Positions 16,043-28,735 of a DNA stretch of 64,000 bases are shown piece by piece (position 1 is the stretch's first letter; each line of letters begins with the position of its first letter). Below the pieces are notes generated by a model that was given only the letters and a program-made list of their open reading frames with translations, was not told where the DNA came from and did not search any database. Made by a program: the position numbers and the translations under genes. The stretch is from Kiritimatiellia bacterium (lineage in GTDB: Bacteria > Verrucomicrobiota > Kiritimatiellia > RFP12 > UBA1067), in assembly GCA_017405115.1 (NCBI GenBank), contig JAFRBA010000043.1, positions 8,831 to 72,830 of the forward strand, in the 5' to 3' direction.

Positions 16043-19000
16043 ATGAAGAAGAGGATCACAGCCTGCGCCGCCGCGCTTGCCGCGGCGGCGGCTTTTGGAG
16101 ACGTAGCCTGGACGAACGACATGGCGATACTGACGTTCGGCTGGAGCGGCGCGGTGAAGTCGCTCGTCGAGAGGGAGACGGGTCGCGAGCTCGTGAAGCC
16201 CGGGAGCTTCGTGTTCATCTCGGTCGGCGACAGGCTGCTGTACCCGAGCAAGTTCGAGAACGCCGGCGGCGACCTGTACCGGTGGACGTTCGCGACGAAC
16301 GGCACGCTGACGATGAAGGCGCGGTCGTTCGGCCCCGGGTGGACGTACGAGGTGGCGGAGATGTCGGTGGCGAACGCGAAGCTCCTGTACCTCTCGTGGC
16401 TCAATCCGCTGCCTCGCAAATGGGTCAGCGGGCACCTCAACGGGTTCTCGGACGACTCGTCGGCAGTGGTGCTGCGCTCGTACCGCCCCGAGGTCGGCAT
16501 GCACGTGCGGAACAAGGAGTCCGTCTTCCTCGACGTGGAGCGCCGGTTCGGGTTCGTCGGCTCGAAGGGCGGGATCGTGGCCGGCCCTCGCGGCAAGCTC
16601 GTCGGCGCGCTGCGGAAGATGGCGAAGGAGGGCGACGTGTTCCACACTTCGTGCTCCGGTCCGTGGGCGCTCGGCAACCCGCGCGCGAGAGGCTCGTACC
16701 TCTTCACGGAGATGTCGCCGGGGTCGTCGGATGACTGGATCGACCTTGCCGAGCGCGGCGGGTTCGACACGATCCACTTCCACAACGCCGGCTCGCGCGG
16801 GCACTACTTCCCGACGTCTGTGCTGTATCCGAAAGGCTACGACGACGTGAGGCGCTGCGCCGACATGGTCCACGGCGCTGGAATGCGCGTCGGCCTGCAC
16901 ACCCTCACCGCGGGTATCAACCCGCGCGACCCATGGATAACGCCGGTCTGTCGTCCGGAGCTGATCGTGACCTGCTGGCACACGCTGTCGCGTCCGCTCG
17001 GCGAGGACGACACGGAGATGTACGTGGAGGAGATGCCAGAGAAGAACCACGACACCTTCCACGCGTACGGCACGAACGGCAACACGTTCAGGTACGGGGG
17101 CGAGCTCATACAGTACGAGGGCATCCGCCGCGAGAAGCCCTATGCCTTCACCGGCGTGAAGCGCGGCGCGTGGAAGACGACGAAGCTCGGCACGATCCCC
17201 GCGGGCGAGAGGCTCGGCTACCTGCACCAGCGCTACGACGCGTTCTACCCCGAGCCGGGCTCGAAGCTGGCCGACGAGATGGGCGACCAGATCGCGAAGC
17301 TCTTCAAGTGCGGCAGCATGGACCTGATCTACTTCGACGGATCCGAGGGCGCCGCCGCCGGGCCCAACAGGCGCTACACGATCGACGCTCTGCGCCTCGG
17401 CTTCGCGAAGAAGCTCGGCCGCGACGTGCTGATAGAGGGCTCGTGCACGCAGGCGCCCGACTGCTGGTGGTACGTTTCGCGCTACGGCGCGTGGGACCAC
17501 GCGCTCTGGGGCGCGAAGCTCTTCCAGGACCAGCACTCCCGCGACAAGGACAACATCCGCAAGGGTTCGCTCCTCGAGCCGCAGATGGGCTGGTGGAAGC
17601 CGCGCCAGGCCGACGGCACCGCGCGCGGGCACTTCCTCGACGAGATGGAGTACTTCGCCAAGCGCAACGCGGCGGACGACGCGGCGATGTCGCTGCAGGG
17701 AGTGGACCTGCGCCGCCAGCGCATAACGCCGTTCGCCGTCGTCTCGCAGCTGACGCTGCTCGGCTGGTACGAGAGGTTCCGCCGCGCCCACGCCTTCACG
17801 CCGGAGGCGCTGGCGCTCTTCGACCTGCAGGGCGTGGACGCACGGCTCAGGCAGGGCGCGGACGGCAGGTGGACGGCGCGGCGCGTGGACATGACGAAGC
17901 GCCGCGTCACGAAGGTCGGCGACGGCAGCGAGACGTTCGAGGTGCAGGCGAAGGCGGACTGTCCGGCGGCGGTCCGCGTCGAGGCGCTCTACTGCGCGAA
18001 GCGCTCCGAGGAGGGCGTCGTCCTGATCTCGCCGGACCAGGAGCTGCAGGTCTCGGCCGCGGCGGAGCCGAAGATGGAGGCGTCGCTGTCGCGCGGCGAC
18101 TCCGAGCACGGCAGGACGCTCGTGCTGACTGCGGCAAACCGCGGCGGCACGCTGCGCGGCAGCTGGGCGAAGTGGGGGTGGACGACGGAGATGCCGTACT
18201 TCAACGCGAAGGACTCGAAGTCGTTCGGGTTCTGGGTGAAGGGCGACGGCAAGGGCGAGACTCTCTGCCTGCAGCTCTGCAACAGCAGGGAGTACGGGCG
18301 CGGATACTCCGACCACTACGTGAAGATAGACTTCACGGGCTGGCGCTACGTAGAGGTCCTGCTGCGCGAGCGTGACGCGGCGCGAATCGAGGAGTTCGCC
18401 TGGCCGCATTCCAACATCCACAACATGCAGTACGTCGCCTCGGCCCTGCGTACCGAGCACGTGTGGGCGGCCAGCTTTCTCGTCAACGAGGTCCCAGTCG
18501 GCGGCTCCGCGACGGTCGAGGTCACGGCGGTCGTCGGCAGGCCCATCGAGAGGATCGCGACGAGCGGCACCGCCGTCACGGTCAACGGCGTCCGCCACGA
18601 GATGCCGTTCGACCTGGAGTCCGGAGACTACGCCGAGCTTGACGGCGGCGTGTGGGTCAAGTACAGCGAGAAGGGCGTGCCCGTGAAGCGGGTGCCGGCG
18701 CAGACGGCCAGGCTACGCGCCGGGAAGAACACGGTGTCGTACTCCGGCACGGCGTCGTCGGGCGACGCGCGGGCGGAGGTGACGGTCGCGGCGCTCGGAC
18801 CGCGCTTCGCCGCGACGAAGGACTTCGCGTCGCTTTCCGCAGACGAGAGGCGGCACCTCGCCTACGAGGCGGAGCCGCCAGTCAGGTACGCGCCGGAAGA
18901 CGGCTTCGACGGCAAGGTGCCCGTGCTGGTGCGACCGGGCGAGAGGGCGTTCCTCGAGCTGCGCGTCACCGGCCCCGTCAAGAACCCGTCGCTATCCGTC

Positions 19001-19348
19001 AGGGACGGCACGAACCGCTCGTGGACGTTCCCCGTGGAGCTTGGCGCCGAAGACCGGCTGTTCTGCCGCGACGGGCGCGTGTGGTACGTGCTGCGCCCGA
19101 CAGGCTACGACTCGTCGAAGATGGTCGCGAGGGGCGTGCTGTCGGACCCGCTGCCGGTGCTGACGGAGTCCACGGGGCTGGTGGTCTCGTCCTCCGACCC
19201 CGCGTCCGCCGCGGCGCAGGTAGACGTGATCAAGCGCTATTCCGGCGGGAGCCGCCATCCGAACCTTGCGCGGAAGTACACGTTCGGGCAGGGGATGTCC
19301 GGCGAAGGGACGACGGAGGGGATTCTAAACTCGAACTGGGGGAAATGA
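16043..19348 (+). CDS. Large secreted glycosidase-like protein with YFDGSE motif, paralogue A
   Basis: The protein has 1101 residues, with a signal peptide (MKKRITACAAALAAAAAFG). After an N-terminal beta domain with RETGRELVKPG comes a barrel-like region: FDTIHFHN, GMRVGLHTLTAGINPRDPW, YGGELIQYEGI, then MDLIYFDGSEG (D432, E435) and LIEGS (E465). About 400 C-terminal residues are beta-rich, with jelly-roll-like text (TLCLQLCNSREYGRGYSDHY), probably carbohydrate-binding. The next gene product shares the barrel motifs at equal spacing, so both belong to one enzyme family that I cannot name; D432 and E465 are candidate catalytic residues. A GTG at 16037 has better spacing to AGAGG (16027-16031) than ATG 16043, so the start is uncertain by two codons. 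It follows the previous gene by 26 bp. Confidence 0.65.
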   Translation: MKKRITACAAALAAAAAFGDVAWTNDMAILTFGWSGAVKSLVERETGRELVKPGSFVFISVGDRLLYPSKFENAGGDLYRWTFATNGTLTMKARSFGPGWTYEVAEMSVANAKLLYLSWLNPLPRKWVSGHLNGFSDDSSAVVLRSYRPEVGMHVRNKESVFLDVERRFGFVGSKGGIVAGPRGKLVGALRKMAKEGDVFHTSCSGPWALGNPRARGSYLFTEMSPGSSDDWIDLAERGGFDTIHFHNAGSRGHYFPTSVLYPKGYDDVRRCADMVHGAGMRVGLHTLTAGINPRDPWITPVCRPELIVTCWHTLSRPLGEDDTEMYVEEMPEKNHDTFHAYGTNGNTFRYGGELIQYEGIRREKPYAFTGVKRGAWKTTKLGTIPAGERLGYLHQRYDAFYPEPGSKLADEMGDQIAKLFKCGSMDLIYFDGSEGAAAGPNRRYTIDALRLGFAKKLGRDVLIEGSCTQAPDCWWYVSRYGAWDHALWGAKLFQDQHSRDKDNIRKGSLLEPQMGWWKPRQADGTARGHFLDEMEYFAKRNAADDAAMSLQGVDLRRQRITPFAVVSQLTLLGWYERFRRAHAFTPEALALFDLQGVDARLRQGADGRWTARRVDMTKRRVTKVGDGSETFEVQAKADCPAAVRVEALYCAKRSEEGVVLISPDQELQVSAAAEPKMEASLSRGDSEHGRTLVLTAANRGGTLRGSWAKWGWTTEMPYFNAKDSKSFGFWVKGDGKGETLCLQLCNSREYGRGYSDHYVKIDFTGWRYVEVLLRERDAARIEEFAWPHSNIHNMQYVASALRTEHVWAASFLVNEVPVGGSATVEVTAVVGRPIERIATSGTAVTVNGVRHEMPFDLESGDYAELDGGVWVKYSEKGVPVKRVPAQTARLRAGKNTVSYSGTASSGDARAEVTVAALGPRFAATKDFASLSADERRHLAYEAEPPVRYAPEDGFDGKVPVLVRPGERAFLELRVTGPVKNPSLSVRDGTNRSWTFPVELGAEDRLFCRDGRVWYVLRPTGYDSSKMVARGVLSDPLPVLTESTGLVVSSSDPASAAAQVDVIKRYSGGSRHPNLARKYTFGQGMSGEGTTEGILNSNWGK

Positions 19349-19352
19349 CAAA

Positions 19353-21551
19353 ATGAAGAAGGTGTTTTCCGCATTGGCCGCCGCGGCCGCGATTGCAGCC
19401 GCGCACGGGGACGTCGTGCTCGAGAGCGGGCGCTTCAAGCTGACGGTCGGCGACGACGCGGCGGCGAAGTCGCTCGTGGTGAAGGAGACGGGAGAGGAGC
19501 TTCTCGACGCAGGCGAGGGGCTGCCGCTCTTCTCCGTCACGCAGGACCGCCCGTTCAACAACGAGATCAAGCTCGTGCATCCGAACAAGCGCACCACGTA
19601 CAGGGCGAACAGGGTGCGCCGCGAGGGGAGCAGGCTGGTCGTCGGCTTCGAGCTCGTTTCCTACGAGGCGGAGATCGCGGTCAGCGAGCGGCCCGGGTAC
19701 GTGCTCTTCGAGCTGAAGGACTTCAGGCTCGGGGCGGCCGGGGCGAACCACCTCACGATGACATATCCGCCGGTCGCGAGCCTGCGCATGCTCCAGCTGC
19801 CGGTGCGCGAGCGGAAGAGGTTCGGCGAGTGGATGAACGTCTGCTGGGACGACTCCGCCGCCGTCGCCGTGCTCGGGGCCGAGCCGTACACATGGATCGA
19901 CGCCGAGAGGCGCGGCGGCTGCCGGATGCTCTTTGCCGACGCGTGCCGCGACCTGAAGCTGAGGGGCGCGAAGTGCGCGCTCGTCGCCGCGCCTACCGGC
20001 GCCTACCTCGACTGCGTCGACGAGTTCGAGCGTGACCTCGGGCTGCCGCTGGGCGTCGCCAGCAGGAGGTCTGCGGCGATCAATCGGTCGATGTACTGGT
20101 CGGGGAGCGTGACGCCGGAGAACATCGACAGCCACCTGGAGATCGTCCGCCGCGGCGGCTTCAGGATGATGCTGCTCTACTTCACCGGCGTGTTCGCGAT
20201 ACCCAAGGGCTCCGTGGGCTACGGCTGCATAGGAGACTACGACCTCCACCCGGCGTACACGAACGGCTACGAGTCCCTGAGGGAGATGCTCGCCAAGATA
20301 AAGGCTGCGGGCGTCACGCCGGGCCTCCACGTGCTGCACACCTTCGCCGGCTACTCCTCGTCGCTCGTTCGTCCCGTCGCCGACCCGCGGCTCAACCTGA
20401 AGAGGCACTTCACGCTGGCGAAGCCGCTCGGGAAGGGCGCGGAGGACGTGCTGGTGTTCGAGGATCCGTCTAACTGCCCTACGAACGACCGCAGCCGCAT
20501 ACTCGCGTTCGGCGGCGAGTTCATCTCCTACAGGGGCTTCACGACCGAGCGGCCGTACAGGTTCACCGGAATCGAACGCGGCATCCACGGCACCACAGTG
20601 GTGGAGCACCCGCGCGGGCAGATCGGCGGGATTCTCGACGTCTGCGAATTCGGCGGCACGAGCTGCTACATCAACCAGGACACCGACCTGCAGGACGAGA
20701 TCGCGGAAAAGATCGCCAAAGCGTACGACTGCGGCTTTGAGTTCATGTACTTCGACGGTTCGGAGGGCGTGAGCGTCCCGCAGGGAATCCACGTGGCCAA
20801 CGCGCAGTACCGCGTGTGGAGGAAGCTCCGCAAGAAGCCGCTCTTCACTGAGGGCGCGGCGAAGTCTCACTTCGGCTGGCACCACCTGAGCGGCGCGAAC
20901 GCGTTCGACGTGTTCCCGCCGGAGACGTTCAAGGCGATGATCGTCCGCTGGCCGCTTTACGAGGCGCCGCTAATGCGGGCGGACTTCAGCCGCCTGAACT
21001 TCGGCTGGTGGGGCGTCAGCCTGCCCGGGACCAAGCTCCGCGACGGCACGGCGACCATCGGCACGCAGCCCGACATGTGGGAGTTCGGCACGTCCCGCGC
21101 GGCCGCGTGGGACTGCCCGGTGACCGTCCAGATGTATCCGTCGGTCATTGCGCGCCACCCGCGGCGCGAGGACCTGCTTGAAGTCATCCGCCGCTGGGAG
21201 GACGTGCGGGAGAGGAACTGGCTGACGCCCGCCCAGAAGGAGGCTCTCAAGTCGCCCAGCCGCCAGCACCACCTCTACCTGAACGAGAAGGGCGAGTTCG
21301 AGCTCCACGAGATCGAGATGCTCGTGCCGGAGACGGCGTCCGGGCTGCGCGCGTTCATGTTCGAGCGCGGCGGACGGCGGGTCGTCGCCTACTGGCACAC
21401 CTCCGGCGAGGGCGACTTCACGCTGGCGCTGGGTCCTGGCGGAGCGCCCGTCACCCTGCACGCCGCGGGCATCGCCTACTACGAGACCGACCTGCCCGCA
21501 GAGGCGGTGCGTTCTGCGTTCGTCGGCACGGCGGGGAAAGCCGGGCTATGA
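19353..21551 (+). CDS. Secreted glycosidase-like protein with YFDGSE motif, paralogue B
   Basis: This 732-residue protein has a signal peptide (MKKVFSALAAAAAIAAAHG). It shares with the upstream gene an N-terminal beta domain (KETGEELLDAGEG), FGGEFISYRGF, EFMYFDGSEG (D468, E471) and LFTEGA (E500), with 32 residues from D468 to E500 against 33 in paralogue A. It lacks the long beta-rich C-terminal extension and ends after a short beta domain (RRVVAYWHTSGEGDFTLAL). It starts 4 bp after paralogue A and overlaps the next gene by ATGA. This is a secreted glycoside hydrolase of unassigned family by inference; the pair probably acts on related linkages of the same polymer. No family name can be given. 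Confidence 0.65.
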   Translation: MKKVFSALAAAAAIAAAHGDVVLESGRFKLTVGDDAAAKSLVVKETGEELLDAGEGLPLFSVTQDRPFNNEIKLVHPNKRTTYRANRVRREGSRLVVGFELVSYEAEIAVSERPGYVLFELKDFRLGAAGANHLTMTYPPVASLRMLQLPVRERKRFGEWMNVCWDDSAAVAVLGAEPYTWIDAERRGGCRMLFADACRDLKLRGAKCALVAAPTGAYLDCVDEFERDLGLPLGVASRRSAAINRSMYWSGSVTPENIDSHLEIVRRGGFRMMLLYFTGVFAIPKGSVGYGCIGDYDLHPAYTNGYESLREMLAKIKAAGVTPGLHVLHTFAGYSSSLVRPVADPRLNLKRHFTLAKPLGKGAEDVLVFEDPSNCPTNDRSRILAFGGEFISYRGFTTERPYRFTGIERGIHGTTVVEHPRGQIGGILDVCEFGGTSCYINQDTDLQDEIAEKIAKAYDCGFEFMYFDGSEGVSVPQGIHVANAQYRVWRKLRKKPLFTEGAAKSHFGWHHLSGANAFDVFPPETFKAMIVRWPLYEAPLMRADFSRLNFGWWGVSLPGTKLRDGTATIGTQPDMWEFGTSRAAAWDCPVTVQMYPSVIARHPRREDLLEVIRRWEDVRERNWLTPAQKEALKSPSRQHHLYLNEKGEFELHEIEMLVPETASGLRAFMFERGGRRVVAYWHTSGEGDFTLALGPGGAPVTLHAAGIAYYETDLPAEAVRSAFVGTAGKAGL

Positions 21552-24500
21552 GGCTTGTTCCGAAAGTTCTCGCCGCGGTCCTGGCCGCGGCGGCCTCCGT
21601 CCAGGCGACGGGGGGAGAGCCCGGATCGCCGCGGTCCAGGCAGGACGCGCTGATCCGCGTCGGCGACGCCGACCCGTCGGCGTCTTTCCGTGCCGCCGTC
21701 TCCAGACTGGCCGGGACCGGCGGGACGGTGCGCTTCGAGCCCGGCGAGTACCGGATTCCGGCGACGGCCGGCGTGGACATGAAGTTCTACATATCGAACC
21801 ACGACCAGAGCGAGTCGCACCGCGTGGTGTTCCCGGTGGTCGGGGCGACCAACGTCGTCGTCGAGGCCGAGGGCGCGCTGTTCGTGTTCGACGGCAAGCC
21901 GATCCCGTTTGTCCTGATGGACAGCCGCAACGTCACTCTTCGCGGCTTCGCGATCGACTCGTCGGTGCCGTTCATGCCGGAGTTCAGGATAACCGGCTTT
22001 ACCGAGAAGGGGACGCTCGTGCGCGTGGACCCTGCGAAGAGCCCGTACAGGATAGTCGACGGCCGCATCCGCTTCCGCGGGGCGGACTGGGAGTTCGAGG
22101 CGACGCACGCGAAGCTCTTCGACGGCGAGACCCGCGAACTCGTGGAGCGCTCGGGCGACGTGTTCTACAGGGGGGACGCCCGCGAACTGGCGCCCGGTGA
22201 GCTCGAGCTGAAGTACGACTTCTCCAAGAGGGGGAGGGGCGCGAAGGTCGGCGACGTGGTCGTGCTGAGGCCGGGCGTCAGGCCGTGCCCGGCGATCGTG
22301 GTGTACCGCTGCGAGGACGCGCTGCTGGAGGACGTCGCCGTGCATTCGTCGCTCGGCATGGCGCTTCTGGCGCAGCGCAGCCGCAACGTCTCCTGGCGGG
22401 GCTCCGGCGGCGCGGAGTCGCGCCGGTCCGGCGTGTTCCCGAGGGCGGCCACGGGCCGCTACGCGTCGGCCCACGCCGACGCCACGCACTTCTCGAACGT
22501 CGCGGGCGAGGCGCTCGTCGAGAACTGCCTGTTCGAGGGCATGATGGACGACGCGATGAACGTGCACTCGACGTGCCTCTTCGTGACGAACGTGGTCTCG
22601 TCGACGCGCATACGCTGCCGGTACATGCATCCGCAGGCGGTGGGTTTCGAGGTGTTCGCCCCCGGCGAGCGCCTGCGCTTCATCGACGGCGACACGCTCG
22701 AGACGGGCGCGGAGACCACGGTCGTCGCCGTGGAGCGGCACGGCGCCGAGGAGGTGACGCTGACGCTCCGCGACCCGCTGCCGGACGGCGTGGGCGCGGG
22801 CGACGCCGTGGAGAACGCCGACTGGCAGTGCGCCGCCACGTTCCGCGGGAACGTCGTGCGGTTCAACCGCGCGAGGGGCACGCTCTTCACGACGCCGAAG
22901 CCGGTCCTCGTCGAGTCGAACCTCTTCGACCGCGTGAGCGGCACCGCCGTGCTTCTCGCGGGCGACGCGCACTACTGGTTCGAGTCCGGCGCGTGCAGCG
23001 ACGTGCTGATACGCGGCAACGCCTTCCGCAACTGCCTTACCGCGTACGGCAGCCACGGCCACAGCTTCGGCGTCATATCCATATGCCCGGAGGTCCACGA
23101 CATAGCGGCCCAGCGACGCCGCTACCACGGGAACATACGCATCGAGGACAACACGTTCGAGACGTTCGACGTTCCGCTCCTGTACGCGTTCTCGGTCGAC
23201 GGCCTCGCCTGGCGCGGGAACCGGGTGGTCAGGAACGGCTTCTACAGGGGGCTGGGGAAGCCGCCGTTCATCGTGGAGGCGAGCAGCAACGTCAGCATCG
23301 AGAAGTCGGGCAGGACGGTCACGTCGCTTTCCGGCGGCGGTTGGACGCTTGACGGCGAGCCAGTCTCCGTGCCGCACACGTGGAACGCCGTGGACGGCGC
23401 CGACGGCGGCGAGAACCCGAAGGGGACCTTCACGTCGTGCCGCGCCACGTCGTACGTGCGCAAGGCGGCGACCTACCGGCGCGCACTGCCAGACCCGACG
23501 CCAGGCAAGCGCCAGTTCGTGAAGTGCGAGGGCGTCTCGATCAAGGCGACGGTGCGCGTGAACGGACGCGAGGTCGGGCGGCACCGCGGCGCGTTCACGG
23601 CGTTCTGCTTCGAGGTGACGGACTTCCTCAAGCCGTCCGGAAACGTGCTGGAGATCGAGGCGGACAACAGGCTCGACGAGTGCGTGCCGCCCATCGTGGG
23701 CGACTTCACGATGTACGGGGGCGTGTACCGCGACGTCTTGTTCGTGGAGACCGACCCCGTCTGCATCGACCTGGTGACGGACGGTGCGGACGGCGTGGTG
23801 GTTGAGGCCGACGCGAACACGGGGGAGGTTGTGTCGCACGTGAGCGTCCTGGGCGGAACGAACGAGACGCATCGCTTCAGCGTCCCGTCGCCGCAGCTGT
23901 GGTCGCCGGAGAGCCCGAACATGTACGAGGCGACGGTGAAGGTCGCGCAGAAGGGGTCGGTCGACGAGGTGGTGGTGCCGTTCGGCTTCCGCACGGTCAG
24001 GTTCGACGACACGGGCTTCTACCTGAACGGCAGGCGGCGGAAGTTCCGCGGCGCCTGCCGCCACCAGGACCGCGAGGGCAAGGGCTGGGCCGTGTCCCGC
24101 CAGGACGAGCGGGACGACGTGCGCATGATGAAGGCGATGGGCTGCGACGCGGTGCGCACCTCGCACTATCCGCAGAGCCGCGGCTTCCTGGACGACTGCG
24201 ACCGCGAGGGCCTCATGGTATGGAGCGAGACCGCCCTCGTCAACGAGGTGACGTTCGCCGAGCCGTTCCGCGAGAGCATGCTGGCGCAGGCGCGGGAGAT
24301 GATCGCGCAGCGGCGCAACCACCCCTCCATAGTCGTCTGGGGGCTGTTCAACGAAATATACAGCGGCTCTAAGCACAAGCCCGGCACCATAGAGGTCTAC
24401 CTGAGGGAGCTGAGGGACATGATGCACGCGATGGATCCGTCGCGGAAGGTCGTGTGCGCGTCGAACCAGTACGGCCGGCGCGAGCTCAGCCAGGTTCCGG

Positions 24501-25180
24501 ACTTCTGCGCGTTCAACGTCTACCCGGGCTGGTACGACTTCCGCCCGTGGTACTGGCGCAGCCTGGACCGTGACGGCACGATGATGGAGGGGCTGCTGGA
24601 GATGCTGATGGAGACGAATCGCCTCGCGAGCGTCGGGATCGGCGAGTACGGGGCTGGCGGGAGCGTGAAGCGCCACTCCGACCCGTTCGCGCAGACGACG
24701 TACGCGGACCGCGACGACTCGGAGGAGTACCAGGCGTTCTTCCACTATTCGAACTACCGCGCCATCCGCGACTGCGACAGGGTGTGGGGTTCGTTCATCT
24801 GGCAGATGTTCGACTCCGGGGCGGACCTGCAGCGGGAGCCGGGGCGCCCCGGGTGCAACACGAAGGGGCTCGTCGAGTTCGACCACAAGACGCCGAAGGA
24901 CGCGTTCTTCTTCTACAAGGCGAACTGGAACCCGGAGCCGATGTTGCATCTCGTCGGGGCGAGGCGCACGCAGACGACCAACGCGGTGAACTCGATGTTC
25001 GCGTTCTGCAACGCGGGCCCCGTGACGCTCAGGGTGAACGGCGCCGTGGTTGGCGAGAAGTCGCCGGACGACCGCAAGGCGGTCATATGGGACGGCGTGC
25101 GGCTCCGCCCCGGCGAGAACGCGATAGAGGTCTCCTCGGGCGGCCTGCGCGAATCCTGCAGGCTGGTTCTTAAGCCATAG
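21548..25180 (+). CDS. GH110 alpha-1,3-galactosidase fused to GH2 glycosidase
   Basis: This 1210-residue protein has a signal peptide (LVPKVLAAVLAAAASVQA). Residues about 30-590 form a right-handed beta-helix with GH110 blocks: KFYISNHDQSE, CLFEGMMDDAMNVHSTC, RARGTLFTTPKPVLVES, WFESGACSDVLI. GH110 enzymes remove alpha-1,3-linked galactose, including blood group B. From about 595 a complete GH2 enzyme follows: sugar-binding jelly roll (VSVPHTWNAVDGADGG), immunoglobulin-like domain, and TIM barrel with RTSHYPQSRGFLDDCDREGL, acid/base E936 (WGLFNEIYSG) and nucleophile E1033 (GIGEYGAGG). Both halves look intact with no long linker. The order suggests sequential cleavage of alpha-Gal and then the exposed beta-linked sugar. 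It is the last gene of the operon. Confidence 0.87.
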   Translation: MRLVPKVLAAVLAAAASVQATGGEPGSPRSRQDALIRVGDADPSASFRAAVSRLAGTGGTVRFEPGEYRIPATAGVDMKFYISNHDQSESHRVVFPVVGATNVVVEAEGALFVFDGKPIPFVLMDSRNVTLRGFAIDSSVPFMPEFRITGFTEKGTLVRVDPAKSPYRIVDGRIRFRGADWEFEATHAKLFDGETRELVERSGDVFYRGDARELAPGELELKYDFSKRGRGAKVGDVVVLRPGVRPCPAIVVYRCEDALLEDVAVHSSLGMALLAQRSRNVSWRGSGGAESRRSGVFPRAATGRYASAHADATHFSNVAGEALVENCLFEGMMDDAMNVHSTCLFVTNVVSSTRIRCRYMHPQAVGFEVFAPGERLRFIDGDTLETGAETTVVAVERHGAEEVTLTLRDPLPDGVGAGDAVENADWQCAATFRGNVVRFNRARGTLFTTPKPVLVESNLFDRVSGTAVLLAGDAHYWFESGACSDVLIRGNAFRNCLTAYGSHGHSFGVISICPEVHDIAAQRRRYHGNIRIEDNTFETFDVPLLYAFSVDGLAWRGNRVVRNGFYRGLGKPPFIVEASSNVSIEKSGRTVTSLSGGGWTLDGEPVSVPHTWNAVDGADGGENPKGTFTSCRATSYVRKAATYRRALPDPTPGKRQFVKCEGVSIKATVRVNGREVGRHRGAFTAFCFEVTDFLKPSGNVLEIEADNRLDECVPPIVGDFTMYGGVYRDVLFVETDPVCIDLVTDGADGVVVEADANTGEVVSHVSVLGGTNETHRFSVPSPQLWSPESPNMYEATVKVAQKGSVDEVVVPFGFRTVRFDDTGFYLNGRRRKFRGACRHQDREGKGWAVSRQDERDDVRMMKAMGCDAVRTSHYPQSRGFLDDCDREGLMVWSETALVNEVTFAEPFRESMLAQAREMIAQRRNHPSIVVWGLFNEIYSGSKHKPGTIEVYLRELRDMMHAMDPSRKVVCASNQYGRRELSQVPDFCAFNVYPGWYDFRPWYWRSLDRDGTMMEGLLEMLMETNRLASVGIGEYGAGGSVKRHSDPFAQTTYADRDDSEEYQAFFHYSNYRAIRDCDRVWGSFIWQMFDSGADLQREPGRPGCNTKGLVEFDHKTPKDAFFFYKANWNPEPMLHLVGARRTQTTNAVNSMFAFCNAGPVTLRVNGAVVGEKSPDDRKAVIWDGVRLRPGENAIEVSSGGLRESCRLVLKP

Positions 25181-28087
<2,907 letters not shown>

Positions 28088-28090
28088 GCC

Positions 28091-28705
28091 ATGGCGACGC
28101 TGAAGCTCGGCGTGTTGGGTTCGGGCGCGGGCTCGAACATGCAGTCGATCGTGGACGCGATCGCGGCGAGTACGCTCGACGCGGAGGTTCGGCTCGTCCT
28201 GGCGGACGTCCCGGACGCGAAGATCCTCGACCGCGCGAGGCGCCACTCGATCCCGTGCCGGTTCCTCGACTGCTCTCCATGGAAGACGAAGCTCGAGGGC
28301 GCGGCGGAGGACGAGTGCATCCGGCTCCTCCGCGAGGCGGGCGTGGACACCGTGGTGCTTGCGGGCTTCATGCGCATCGTGAAGCCCGGGCTCCTCGCGG
28401 CTTTTCCGAACAGGGTGGTCAACATCCACCCCGCCCTGCTGCCGGCGTTCCCGGGCGTGCACAGCTGGGCGCAGGCCCTCGACTACGGCTGCAAGGTGGC
28501 GGGGGTCACGGTACACTTCGTGGATGCCGGAACCGACACCGGGCCGATACTTGTGCAGCGCGCGGTGCCGGTCATGGAGGACGACACCCCCGAGACGCTG
28601 CACGCGCGCATCCAGGTCCAGGAGCACATCGCCTACCCCGAGGCTCTGCGGATCATCGCGTCGGGCGCCTACGAGATCGACGGTCGCCGCGTCCGGATCG
28701 GCTGA
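28091..28705 (+). CDS. purN: Phosphoribosylglycinamide formyltransferase PurN
   Basis: This is a 204-residue cytoplasmic enzyme of purine synthesis that transfers a formyl group from 10-formyl-tetrahydrofolate to GAR. Family features are the nucleotide-binding start LGVLGSGAGSNMQSI, LAGFMRIVKPGLL, the NIHPALLPAFPGVHSW block with catalytic Asn and His, and GVTVHFVDAGTDTGPI with the catalytic Asp. Length is normal for PurN. It starts 3 bp after the beta-galactosidase gene and has no visible promoter of its own, so it is probably co-transcribed with a secreted glycosidase, an odd pairing for a housekeeping gene. The next gene follows 30 bp later with a GAGAGAGGAGG ribosome site. Confidence 0.93.
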   Translation: MATLKLGVLGSGAGSNMQSIVDAIAASTLDAEVRLVLADVPDAKILDRARRHSIPCRFLDCSPWKTKLEGAAEDECIRLLREAGVDTVVLAGFMRIVKPGLLAAFPNRVVNIHPALLPAFPGVHSWAQALDYGCKVAGVTVHFVDAGTDTGPILVQRAVPVMEDDTPETLHARIQVQEHIAYPEALRIIASGAYEIDGRRVRIG

Positions 28706-28735
28706 TATCTTCGGGAGAGAGGAGGGCAGACAAAG

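Noticed and set aside
16283..19100. Additional genes in other frames within the glycosidase genes
   Set aside because: They have Arg/Ala-rich translations without domains, typical of GC-rich frame shadows.
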